From positions 4,436,229-4,500,228 of the forward strand of contig OW203988.1 in the NCBI GenBank assembly GCA_934047225.1: DNA of 64,000 bases, written 5' to 3'. The notes beneath the pieces were generated by a model, which saw only the letters and a program-made list of their open reading frames with translations, had not been told where the DNA came from and ran no database searches. Below, piece by piece: positions 55,357-64,000 of this stretch (the first letter of the stretch is position 1; each line of letters opens with the position of its first letter). A program made the translations under genes and the position numbers. The DNA comes from Ypsolopha sequella. Its lineage: Eukaryota; Arthropoda; Insecta; Lepidoptera; Ypsolophidae.

Positions 55357-55659
55357 TAATAAAATTCGTGTAAACGCGCTGTATCCATATCTACTTGGGA
55401 AATAAATTGAATTGTAAGAAAATTATCAGTTTTTCATCACATAAAACCATTTTCTATTTTCACTAGGTGTTTTTGAACAACTAGAGGTTTTTTTCTTACA
55501 TTTAAATTTTACGTTTGTAAAAAGGGGTAAGTGACATTGAGTATTTGATTGATCTCTAATACAATCTTGCTTCGTTACATTCTCAAGTATTGTCAATCTG
55601 ATTTGTGCAAACATCAAATTCAATCATTAAATAAATTTTGTACACTGAGGTTTATTTCC

Positions 55660-55945
55660 ATCCATCCATCCATCCATCCATCAGGCTGTCTTCGTCCACT
55701 GCTGGACATAGGCCTTTCCAAAATTTCGCCACTGTTGACGGTCATCCTGGAAGAAATGCCCATACCCACAGACGCTGGGCAGGCGGGTTGGTGAGCGCGG
55801 TGCCGAAACCCTCGCACCAGTGACGCCGCTCCCCGTCACCAGTCTGTTTTATAAAAAGACCGGCAATTGGGGATGGATATGCCGCCATCAATCGGTCCCA
55901 GGCATGGTGGGCTACCTGGTTGTGCCTGAGAGCTGTCCTCTTACT
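55660..55945 (-). mobile_element. SINE-like repeat with RTE-type 3' tail (copy 4)
   Basis: Minus-strand copy lacking the first 70 bases of the family. Its tail is a clean GATG repeat, seen on plus as (CCAT)n at 55658-55682. Confidence 0.8.
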
Positions 55946-56024
55946 CTATGTACTTTTTCTTTCGTACTTTAAAATACTATGTAATTAGTTTGTCAATATT
56001 ATGTGATGTTTATATCCCTCCAGA

Positions 56025-56200
56025 GCAACTGGACAGATTCGCAACTGGACAGTTTCTCAGCTGGACAGTTTCTCAGCTGGACAGTTTCTCAGCTGGACAG
56101 CTTCTCAGCTGGACAGTTTCTCAGCTGGACAGTTTCTCAGCTGGACAGTTTCTCAGCTGGACAGTTTCTCAGCTGGACAAATCAGCAGCTGGAGAGAACA
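56025..56200. repeat. 16-bp tandem array, eleven units
   Basis: Eleven 16-bp units run from 56025 to 56200, with consensus TCAGCTGGACAGTTTC. The outer units are diverged (GCAACTGGACAGATTC at the left, GCAGCTGGAGAGAACA at the right) and the central ones nearly identical. This is the pattern left by unequal crossing-over. Frames across it read repetitive peptides because 16 is not a multiple of three. Confidence 0.95.
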
Positions 56201-56228
56201 CGTACAGTCCATGACATAATTAAAGTGG

Positions 56229-56373
56229 ACTATAGTCCGTATAATATAGCTTGAGCCCTTTGACAGCTGTCAGCGCTATACATATTTGAACATGAGAAAA
56301 AGAGTTAGAAATACAAATTGTATAGCGCTGTCCTGCTGTCACAGGGCTCAAGCTATATTATACGGACTACAGT
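56229..56373. mobile_element. 145-bp hairpin MITE
   Basis: The left end ACTATAGTCCGTATAATATA and the right end TATATTATACGGACTACAGT are inverse, with arms of about 53 bp reaching CAGCGCTATA. The loop is about 40 bases. It lies immediately after the 16-bp array. Confidence 0.75.
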
Positions 56374-56485
56374 TGGGAATATGGATGTAATTAAAAAGTG
56401 GCCAAAATGGAAAATTGGACGACTTGCTCCGGAGGGCAAGGGCTGACTCTCGTCAAGCTTCGGTTTGGAAAACTAGGCCATTTCT

Positions 56486-56682
56486 AGAATAAGAATAAGA
56501 ATTCGTTTATTCATGAAAGTAGGTGATACAATAGGTCTTATAAATAATTTTAGGTACGCTACAGTCTGCCAGAAGGCATATGAATATTTACAATAATTTC
56601 AAGTTGTTAAAATGCTACAAAACTAGAAACTAGAAATACCATGCTTAAATTCTTAAATTATTATTATACAGTATTATAATAT
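56486..56682 (-). repeat. 3' UTR and tail of a LINE
   Basis: On the minus strand it ends in GAATTCTTATTCTTATTCTA. It directly follows the LINE coding remnant's stop at 56683. Confidence 0.55.
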
Positions 56683-57523
56683 TCAGTCATTTTGTTCTAC
56701 ACATAAATTTGAGTAAATTAAATTTTCATTTATAAAGTTGTCTATTTTGTAATAACATTTGTGAATTAGGAAATTGAACAGTTTATTTTTAAATGCATTC
56801 ATACTTAATTCTTTCCAACTATTAGGTATTTTATTATATAGTTTAGGGCCCATAACAAATATGCTTTTGTGGAAGAGTTGTGTGTTATGCTTATCATACC
56901 GTAACCTGTCCTTGTTTCTCAGGTTCCTGTCTGTTTTTTGGGATACCTTAGTGAATAGGTCAACATTATTTCTTACAAAGATACACGTCTCAAATATAAA
57001 AAGGCAAGGCAGTGTTAAGGCGCTCTTATCCCAAAATCAGTAATTTCAAAGTCAAATAGAACTTTCAAATATCGTCTAAAACTTCCAAAAAAAAATACGC
57101 TATATAGTTCGAACCTTTATCTAGGTCTTCCACGCATGTGTTAGATGATCAGATAAACTTTGCTCGATAGAAATAATTCACGAACACAGCATGTAATAAG
57201 ACCTTTCAAATCATGCCATTTCCATAATTCCACTCTTTTATAAACGAAACATGTCAGGTAACATTGCTCTTTAAATTTTCTAGGTCGACCACGTAAATGG
57301 GTTTTAATAAACATATCCCTTATTTTTAAACAATTAAAAAACCGATAAAAACAACGAAAAAGTACAAAAGTGTGGTTATTTTCTTTACTCCTTACACGTA
57401 AAGAAAAAGACAGAGAGTCACTCTTCTGGGATAAGAGCGCCTTAAAATCTTTAGTGATTTAAAGCTAGGTACACAGGTCTCGTGTGTTTTCTCTATCTTC
57501 ATAGCTCCATGGTTTTTATGCAT
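56683..57523 (-). pseudogene. LINE reverse-transcriptase C-terminal region split by a TTAA MITE
   Basis: The minus-strand frame starts after a stop at 57524 and reads MKIEKTHETCVPSFKSLKIL. At TTAA (57442-57445) it is interrupted by the 57019-57441 element, then resumes as TLPCLFIFETCIFVRNNVDL, RNLRNKDRLRYDKHNTQLFH, KSIFVMGPKLYNKIPNSWKE and KNKLFNFLIHKCYYKIDNFI, with TGA at 56683. The pattern F..L.ILTLP.LYI.E...FV..N....LF.KS....G...YN.LP......F...L...L...YY....F is common at the C-terminus of insect LINE proteins. The halves join in frame, so the LINE was open here when the MITE landed. The RT catalytic core is not present. Confidence 0.75.
57019..57441 (+). mobile_element. TTAA-flanked MITE, subfamily 1 (copy 3, inside a LINE frame)
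   Basis: This 423-bp element is bounded by TTAA at 57015-57018 and 57442-57445. Its ends are GGCGCTCTTATCCCA and TGGGATAAGAGCGCC. It is nearly colinear with 27294-27715. Removing it with one TTAA gives an uninterrupted reading frame in the host LINE. Confidence 0.9.
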
Positions 57524-57811
57524 CTAGGAAAAATCCATTACTGCGATCATGAACCCGCTTTCACAGTCTGAGTATTTGAAATATCAACAGAAATACTCCG
57601 TAAGTACAGATTTCATTCCTAGTTGAACCAACACATACAAAAGTTTAAATTGAAAAACAAAATGAAGCTCATTTTGTTTACTTGAGAACTTACTCGCTGT
57701 ACTGGTGCCTGTGTACTGTCAAGGAAAACTGCGCTGTCCCACTTTTCACTTCTAAAAAGCGGTAATATGGTATTACCATGGAAATGTATATCAGTAGAAC
57801 TTTCACCGATA
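57524..57811. other. No gene recognised
   Basis: Probably the decayed upstream part of the LINE remnant. The minus frame at 57619-57876 has no recognisable domain. Confidence 0.3.
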
Positions 57812-57819
57812 GTATCTAT

Positions 57820-58247
57820 CAGTGGTGTGCACAGAACTTTTTGCTGGAAAAGCAAGCAATTGGTCAAGAATAACAATGAAAAAAATACGAAAAAATTTAA
57901 ATATCACTTTGAAAAAAAAAAGTCTGTATTGGAAATTTTCACTCTAGGGTAGACATTTGTATCAATTCGGTTAAGCACGTTTTAACTTATTTGACAGGAC
58001 TTAACTTAAATTAAGTGTTCTGTCTTTTTCTTTCTTTACCGTAAAGACAAAGAGAGGACGCTCAAAATAAGGTTAGTCCTGTCAAATAAGTTAAGTTGTG
58101 TTTCGCCGAATCGACCTAATTGTCTACCCTGGCGTCATACAAATTTTATTTTTTCAACGTGATATTTAAATTTTTTGATATTTTTTTTTATTGTTATGCT
58201 TGACCAATTGCTTGCTTTTCCAGCAAAAAGTTCTGTGCACGCCACTG
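57820..58247. mobile_element. hAT-like fold-back MITE (copy 2), interrupted
   Basis: The ends CAGTGGTGTGCACAGAAC and GTGCACGCCACTG match 2651-2913. The flanks are GTATCTAT (57812-57819) and GTACCTAT (58248-58255), an 8-bp duplication with one mismatch. Its centre is opened by the hairpin element at about 57962-58114. Confidence 0.8.
57962..58114. mobile_element. About 153-bp hairpin MITE nested in the hAT-like element
   Basis: TCAATTCGGTTAAGCAC at the left and CGCCGAATCGA at the right are inverse. The inner arms pair TTAACTTATTTGACAGGACT with its complement. The same element, itself split by a TTAA MITE, is at 27160-27740. Confidence 0.7.
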
Positions 58248-58255
58248 GTACCTAT

Positions 58256-59789
58256 AGACCGTAAAGGAGCTGCAACGCGACCGACGGGTAGAACACAGGG
58301 AGAAAAAAAAACTGAAACTGGGTCATTAAATTTTATTTCTTTAGAACATGCACGCCAATTTTAGTTGCGGACGCTCGATACCTCACGCGAACTCTTTTTA
58401 AAATGTGGATGAACTATTGAACTCTATGTCTACAACTACGTCGCAAAATCAATCTATAAATATGTATAAATAGGAAACCAAGGTTTCTACGTAGTGTAGC
58501 ATTCGCTACAGGTATTCAACCTTTTTCATATATTTTTAGTCTTTCTTTATCGTTGATTGCTTTACTGAATTTTCAAATTCGAAAATTTGGAATATCTTGT
58601 CACATTTCTTGTTATTTTTTCTCATATCAAAGAGTATCGTGGTACAAGGAAAAGGAAATTTGCTACAGTAAATTTAAAATTTATCCACGAAACAGAGCAC
58701 ATTTGCTCTAAAGATTGTGAAAACTTCCTGGTAAGTTTTGTGTAATTTTGGTTTCATTCTGTGTAAATCCCTTTTGTCCCGTTTCCAATACGTTAATTTC
58801 CTTTCCCAGATTTCATAGGCATGTCTTGACGCTGTTGTTTTATTTCTTTACAGCGACCCTTCGGGCTTTTTAAGGGTCTTCCCAATTTTTCTTCAATTTC
58901 TCCCACCATCTTATTTGGTTGCACATATTGAGGCCGGATGTACGGACCGCGTGCCCTAATGGGGTAAGCTTCCTGAAGTTGGCGCCAGACAATCTTGGCT
59001 TGATTGACTACTCCCAGGAAGACTGCAAACACCTAAGTCACGAAGACACCCTTATCAGGTTTTTGTATCTGTAGCCTAGCATCCAATAGTCTGGATATCC
59101 AGCATCAATTATTTTATTCCTTAGTGTAAAGCTAGATAACGATTGCTCTTAACACCTTAAAGTTACGTTTTCTCTCGACTAGAAGTTATTAGAACTTCCG
59201 CGAAATCTTAGTTTCTGGGATCCTATAAACTAGTTTCAATATCCCAATTTAAATCCATAATATTGTGGACAAATTGCGTCGTTTAAGCTGAAGGAAAACA
59301 AAATCCTAAAATAAGATGAACTAGGCATAATTTTTGTGTTGATTTTATAAGTTCCTACGTACCCAATACTCTGTTGATTTTATTGTGTTTTATACCATAT
59401 TTTTTACTTCAGTTTTGTTATTTTTAGTTCGTTCAAAAAACAAATTATACAGTTTCTTTATCCTGATTTACCTCTTTTTTTGGCCGTCACCAGGCTTGCC
59501 TGGTGGCAGTCCAAATTTAGGCCGAATCGACCAAATTACACTCGTGATTACAAAATAGCAAACTAATTTTAAAAAGTTATGCTACAGTAGACGATCTGCT
59601 AACATATCTAGATTTTCAGGTGGTCCCTTGGTCTCCTATACTCCTTAGTCAATAGGAGTATTTTTATATATACATTATACAGGTGGAAAAAATTTAAGGG
59701 CCCTGGATGGGAACTACCTTAAATCCTTTAGTTAGCTCATTTTACTAAAAAGAAACATTCCTTTATTTTTTAAAAGAAACAAAACTGCA
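58256..59789. other. No gene assigned; one unexplained 79-codon minus frame
   Basis: The frame at 58793-59032 (-) encodes VNQAKIVWRQLQEAYPIRAR and a basic, glutamine-rich C-terminus. I cannot assign it to a family. It could be a transposon fragment or chance. The remaining sequence is AT-rich without repeat matches. Confidence 0.3.
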
Positions 59790-60435
59790 TTCAAAGATCT
59801 TCTAAAATTTGCTTGTCTCATCCGGGAATCGAAACAACTTTAAAATTTAATAAATACACCCTCGCTATTTAATTACACGAATCGGTAGGATTATTGTTCA
59901 GAATAAAATTTGTCTTATAAACATTTGGTCTTTGAAATAAAAATAAGTGAAAACTAATATTAATTTTATTGTAGCATCAATACGAAGAACACAAACATGT
60001 AACATTTTTTTAACGAAGACAGATATTAAGAAGAGAAAAAAATCCTGATAAGTTGAAGCAAAACAAAACAAAATTTGAAATTGGAACGAATACTTTTATC
60101 GTTTTTAAAAATTTTGAACGTTATCGTTCGAATTTCAAATTAGCAAGCTAGTACTTCATACGATGTCTTTGGATGTTAGAGAGATAAGAAAATAATAACG
60201 TGTCATTTATTTGTTCTAAGTGAAAAGTAATAGGTATTGTTAATAAAGAACTTGTAATAAATATTCAATTTCATGGGTATTTCGTACAACAGATGAGTGT
60301 AAGACCAAATGTTTATTAGACAAATTTTATCCTGAACAATAATCCTACCGACTCGTATAATAAAGTAGTGAGGGTGTATTTTTAAAATTTTTAGTTTTTT
60401 CAATTCCCGGGTGAGACAAGCGAATTTTAGAGATG
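59790..60435. mobile_element. Fold-back element with about 150-bp arms
   Basis: The left arm includes CTTGTCTCATCCGGGAAT, AATACACCCTCGCTA, CGGTAGGATTATTGTTCAG and ATAAACATTTGGTCTT. The right arm has the inverses in reverse order from about 60295 to 60435. The centre is unpaired. No coding capacity is seen, and no target duplication was resolved. Confidence 0.7.
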
Positions 60436-60469
60436 CGACCTATACAACTTCATACATTTGTTCTTTCAG

Positions 60470-60532
60470 CCAGCGCCGTCGCAAGAAGAACCGCTTGGCG
60501 CGCCTCTCGAAGCCTGAAGCTGTGGCCGACCG
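60470..60532 (+). other. 63-nt exon-like segment with consensus splice signals
   Basis: TTGTTCTTTCAG immediately precedes and GTAAGG immediately follows a 63-base GC-rich segment. In one frame it reads QRRRKKNRLARLSKPEAVAD. The length is a multiple of three, and the flanks fit a 3' and a 5' splice site. A related block lies inverted at 38795-38865 with the acceptor AG changed, so this may be a repeat-borne sequence and not a host exon. I do not recognise the peptide. Confidence 0.4.
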
Positions 60533-60540
60533 GTAAGGGG

Positions 60541-61999
60541 TAACCGCTCTTTTCTGTTGATCATTACGAACAATACTGGATGTATGATAGTTATTTTAAG
60601 CGCGTTGAGAAATATGCATAATTTAAATGATAAAATACAAATATGTGTTATTATTTTTATAAATTCCATGCTTATTCTGATTTTAAGTTATTAATTATAA
60701 TTTCTACTTCTGAAGAGTCCAGTGCTATAAGTCCAATAAAATTTACTTGCACTTGGAGCGTTTCAAGATAACTAAGGATCGAGAGGAACGAGATCCACGC
60801 GATCAACGCCGCGTGGTGTCTTCTGGTATCAACTAAAAATACAGCTTTTGTTTTCCCTTGTGTGTTTATAGTGGTTTAAAGATTTCGCTATTACTGCGTG
60901 AATAAGTGGGACATCACAACTTTCCACACACATTTAAGGGGGCTTATCCCAATTTTGACTCTTTTCTGATTCATTTTAAACCATGAAATTGTGATATTTT
61001 GGGTCTGAAAAAAATATTATATCTTAGACACATTCTTTCTGCAGATTTTTTTACGGTTCAAAACGCGACATGTTATACTTTGCTCGATCGAACAGAAATC
61101 CGATACTTGGCCGATTATTCATATTTTTTTCGTTTTATATAAAATTTATATTACCAAATCGTAGGAAAATTACAGGAAATTAAAGAAAATTTAATTTAGA
61201 CAGTACTTTTGCGGATAGTTTTCTGAAAAGTTCACCGCAAAAACGTTTTTTGAGCGAAAAACGTGTTTTTTAAGAGCGCGCGATGTTTCAGTTGTCATAA
61301 CAGCCATAGCTCAGAGCGCGCTATTTTAAACTATAATAAAAGATCATAGAGTTCAATTCTATTTCATGTAAAATAAGGTGCTCAATTTCAGGGATAACGG
61401 GCCCTTAAGATAGTATTTTAGACTAGTCATTAGTATTATAGAGGTATAATATCATTGCCTCTAAGCAATCCATTTCTTTATACTTATTTAGTAATATGAC
61501 AAAAACATATTAGTCATAAGCCACCCTTCTCGATTCCAGCTCATCCTTCAAACATGATGGATGTAAGAGCTAAGTAAAGCACGGGTTTTCAAATGATGGG
61601 CTGTGGCCCGTGGTGTTTTCCGTGACCCCCCGGGAGGTCACGAAGGCTGTAAGGTAATGGCAGCCTCACTCGAACAACAATAAAATCCCCAAATTAAAAT
61701 TGCAATACAAAAGACTAACTTAAAATTTGTCTCGTAGCTTGGCATTTGGCCTCGAAAACTTTATTTGGGTCCATTGTTTTGGTTGTTTGGATTGTTGAAT
61801 ATTTTGTAGTATTTTCGCGGTTTATTTTAAGCATACAGAGGAAGATTTTGCTGTGTGATTTTACGATATTGTTGCCTAAGGCCCCATACCTAAATGAATA
61901 TTTGATTCAGGTTGTCAGTTAAATACATTGGGGTAACTAGCATTTTTGGCCAAGGGGGGGCCTGGCCTCCCTAGAAAATTCCAAGTACTGATCTAAAAG
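60541..61999. other. No gene recognised; hAT-like end at about 61585-61650
   Basis: TTTTCAAATGATGGGCTGTG and GTGACCCCCCGGGAGGTCAC resemble the terminal region of hAT elements (TTCTCAAAC..GTGG..GACCCCC), but no second end was found. The remainder is anonymous AT-rich sequence. Confidence 0.35.
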
Positions 62000-62003
62000 G
62001 TAG

Positions 62004-63243
62004 CGTAGGTACTTGTTGTGCGTGTGGACTGAGGAACCATGCTGGGAATTCGTGAAATAAACTGCCAAATTATTTAGTAGTAGTCTTAAAACAATTGTAG
62101 AACAAATCCTAGAATTTGTAGTAATGTAAAAAAAAATACATTCTTTATAGTGTGATCCTTCATTTCTCACGCCGTATTGGCCAGATCTCGGAAAGTATCT
62201 TGAAAATTAAGTTTATGTGATTGCAGACATTTGGCAATTTGTAAACCTTATTTAATAAATAATCAGGTCACAAAGTGTTAACGATAAAGAAACAAAATAT
62301 CTAAACGGTGGTCCCTCAGACCACACAAAGAAGATATTTTAGTTAAAATTACCTAATTATAAAAATAAAATCGTACTTCTTTTTAGTCAAGGTTTTTACT
62401 ATTAAAGCATTTTATAACAAGAAATGGAGCTAGCTTATGACCCAACTTCAAGATAGCGATGGTAAAAGTGGGTCCCTAAAGCTAAAATAACGTAGTTCTG
62501 GGGATCTTGGACCAAAACGCTACAGACTCGATAAAACATTTATTTTTATCATCGTGTGGTCACACTACTCGGTGTATTTGCATAGAATTGTTATAAAATT
62601 ATTTTCTGAGCTAATAGGTAATAATACTGCAATGATATTATAATGTTAATGTATGTCTCCTTGCGATTGATAAATCGCCAAGTGTTCAGACTTAGAAATT
62701 CATGTCTGTCATAGTTTAAGGTATTCCATTATTTAGTAGCAAATTATTACTAAAAGGTAAGTACACTTGACTTTCTAATATTCCTTTCTTCAAAAAGTTA
62801 TCACACGTATATCGTACAGTAGTCGTAGAGATTAAAATATTGTTGGGTCAATATTTTAGTTCCATTTCTTGTTATAAAATGCTCTTACTACTAAAACCTT
62901 GACTAGAGAAAGTCAATTTTATTTTTATAATATGAGTGATTTTCATTAAAATTGCTTCTTTGTGTGGTCTGAGGGACCACAGTTTAGACATTTTGTTTAT
63001 TTATAATTAATACTTTGTGACCTAAGTATTTATTAAATAATGTCTGCAATCACATAAACTTAATTTTCAAGATACTTTCCGAGATCTCGCCAATAATAGG
63101 GTGTGAGAACTGAAGGACCACACTTTAAGGGTTGTATTTATTTGTATAGGTACATTACTATATATTCTAGGATTTGTTCTACAATTGATTTAAGTGTATT
63201 CCCAGCATGGTACGCACGCACATGGTCCGAGTATGTACCTACT
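62004..63243. mobile_element. 1.24-kb fold-back element with about 400-bp arms
   Basis: The left arm (62004-62448) and right arm (about 62842-63243) are diverged inverse copies. Shared blocks include AAGTTTATGTGATTGCAGAC, GGTCCCTCAGACCACACAAAG and ATTTTATAACAAGAAATGG with their complements. The spacer of about 390 bp has no frame of note. Short frames in the two arms are related to each other through the duplication and are not genes. Confidence 0.75.
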
Positions 63244-63600
63244 TTAAATGAATTCTTGCGGAACGGAAAGTGTTCTTCAGTGTTGTAGTTTCTGTTTTTA
63301 ATATAATTTTGTCTTTTTGTGATTGGTAGTGAAAGTCTTAGTGGCCCACCACGTTCACCTTCAGAGGGGGCCTGGAAGCCGCCCAGATAGTCGTTCATAA
63401 ACTCACACCAAGTTGGGTTTCCTACCCGGGTCGCAACACTAACCCGTTCAAAAATGAACTCGCGTCTCAACACCGACCGTTCAAAAATGACAGTGTCGCT
63501 ACACTGGTGTCGAATTTTTCAACATCAACTCTGAGCAGGGTTCGCAAGGTTCGTATAGGCTCTAAACGTCACCTGACATTCACGTAAATTTTCGTAAATG
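63244..63600. other. No gene recognised
   Basis: GC-richer stretch at 63340-63480 with the short CCGTTCAAAAATGA motif repeated near 63445 and 63477. No domain is seen. Confidence 0.3.
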
Positions 63601-63602
63601 AA

Positions 63603-63700
63603 ATGACGTTAATTTTCGTACCGAGGGGGTCTTCTCAACGTTATAGTTGATATATTTACGTTAAATTTCGTACAGAGGGGGTCCTCTCAACGTTATTATA
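63603..63700. repeat. Two-unit tandem duplication, about 51 bp
   Basis: ACGTTAATTTTCGTACCGAG with GGGGTCTTCTCAACGTTAT at about 63606 recurs with four or so changes at about 63657. Confidence 0.6.
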
Positions 63701-63841
63701 CTAAATATAATGCAAAAATGACAACTGACGTTTGAGTGTCGCTACACGACGAAACCCGTTCAAAAACTCAGCGTTACAACCCCAGTGTTCCTACCCAGCC
63801 CAGGGTTATTTAATGAACGCACTTCAGGGGGGCCCTGGGTT

Positions 63842-63964
63842 GTTAGTGTTGTTACGCTAATAGTTAATTATCATAATTAAATGTTAGTGTTGTTACGCTA
63901 ATAGTTAATTATCATAATTAAATGGTAGTGTTGTTACGCTAATAGTTAATTATCATAATTAAAA
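63842..63964. repeat. 41-bp tandem array, three units
   Basis: Units start at 63842, 63883 and 63924. Each contains TAGTGTTGTTACGCTAATAG and TTAATTATCATAATTAAA. They are identical except for one substitution at the start of the third. The array runs almost to the window edge. Confidence 0.9.
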
Positions 63965-64000
63965 TTCAGATAATATATTTATTGTAAAAAAGGACATACT

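Noticed and set aside
55948..56254. Repetitive-peptide frames with SAGQFLSWT-like units
   Set aside because: They come from the 16-bp DNA tandem array; the period is not a multiple of three and no start context supports translation.
61937..63473. Similar short proteins at 61937-62170 (-) and 63103-63288 (+)
   Set aside because: The resemblance reflects the inverted arms of the fold-back element, not a gene pair.

Overview
The window looks like AT-rich insect DNA, most likely from a moth or butterfly (Lepidoptera). The main reason is its repeats: several families that I associate with lepidopteran genomes, by recall and not by search. These include the long family opening with a form of CCGGCCAAGTGCGAGTC, the SINE/RTE tail reading GTCCAGCAGTGGAC, LINE 3' ends with GGTTG(A/C)CTGGAAG followed by AATAAA and (ATTC)n, tRNA-derived SINEs, and RTE and CR1/Jockey-like LINEs. 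There is no bacterial or viral gene layout, no operon and no CRISPR array. I could not identify a complete host gene. The window reads as an intergenic or intronic repeat-rich region.

The one large coding unit is a non-LTR retrotransposon on the minus strand (31331-35559). Its ORF2 (endonuclease plus reverse transcriptase, 31896-34859) is open over 987 codons except for one TGA. A 102-codon remnant of ORF1 lies upstream (35251-35559), and an (ATTC/AATTC)-rich tail closes the 3' end. Six more LINE coding remnants lie elsewhere: 5927-6489 (-), 12468-12657 (-, RTE type), 15650-16025 (+, C2H2 finger at the C-terminus), 43471-43620 (-), 47629-47975 (-, C-terminal nuclease-like domain) and 56683-57523 (-).

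The rest is dominated by non-autonomous DNA elements. One group is flanked by TTAA and is about 420-460 bp long (119, 11394, 17129, 26231, 26655, 27294, 40184, 42840, 48233, 57019). There are also hAT-like fold-backs with 8-bp duplications (2651, 57820), TA-flanked fold-backs (10448, 28983, 42377, 45892, 53977, 55108) and many hairpin elements. Several are nested. In four cases the pre-insertion sequence can be read: a TTAA element inside a LINE reading frame (57k), a CAG-flanked hairpin inside another LINE frame (6k), a TTAA element inside a hairpin element (27k), and a 235-bp element inside a TTAA element (40k). Tandem arrays of 37, 23, 16, 41 and about 130 bp and Penelope-like repeats with hammerhead-like cores complete the inventory.

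Region by region: 0-5 kb, TTAA and hAT-like elements plus LINE tails; 5-15 kb, LINE remnants, an inverted SINE pair, fold-backs, the 37-bp array and a Penelope-like cluster; 15-31 kb, a finger-encoding LINE remnant, stacked TTAA elements and dispersed families; 31-36 kb, the long LINE; 36-48 kb, SINEs, a GC-rich island at 38.8-39.2 kb and nested TTAA elements; 48-64 kb, tandem arrays, fold-backs, a disrupted LINE and a 63-nt exon-like segment at 60.5 kb.
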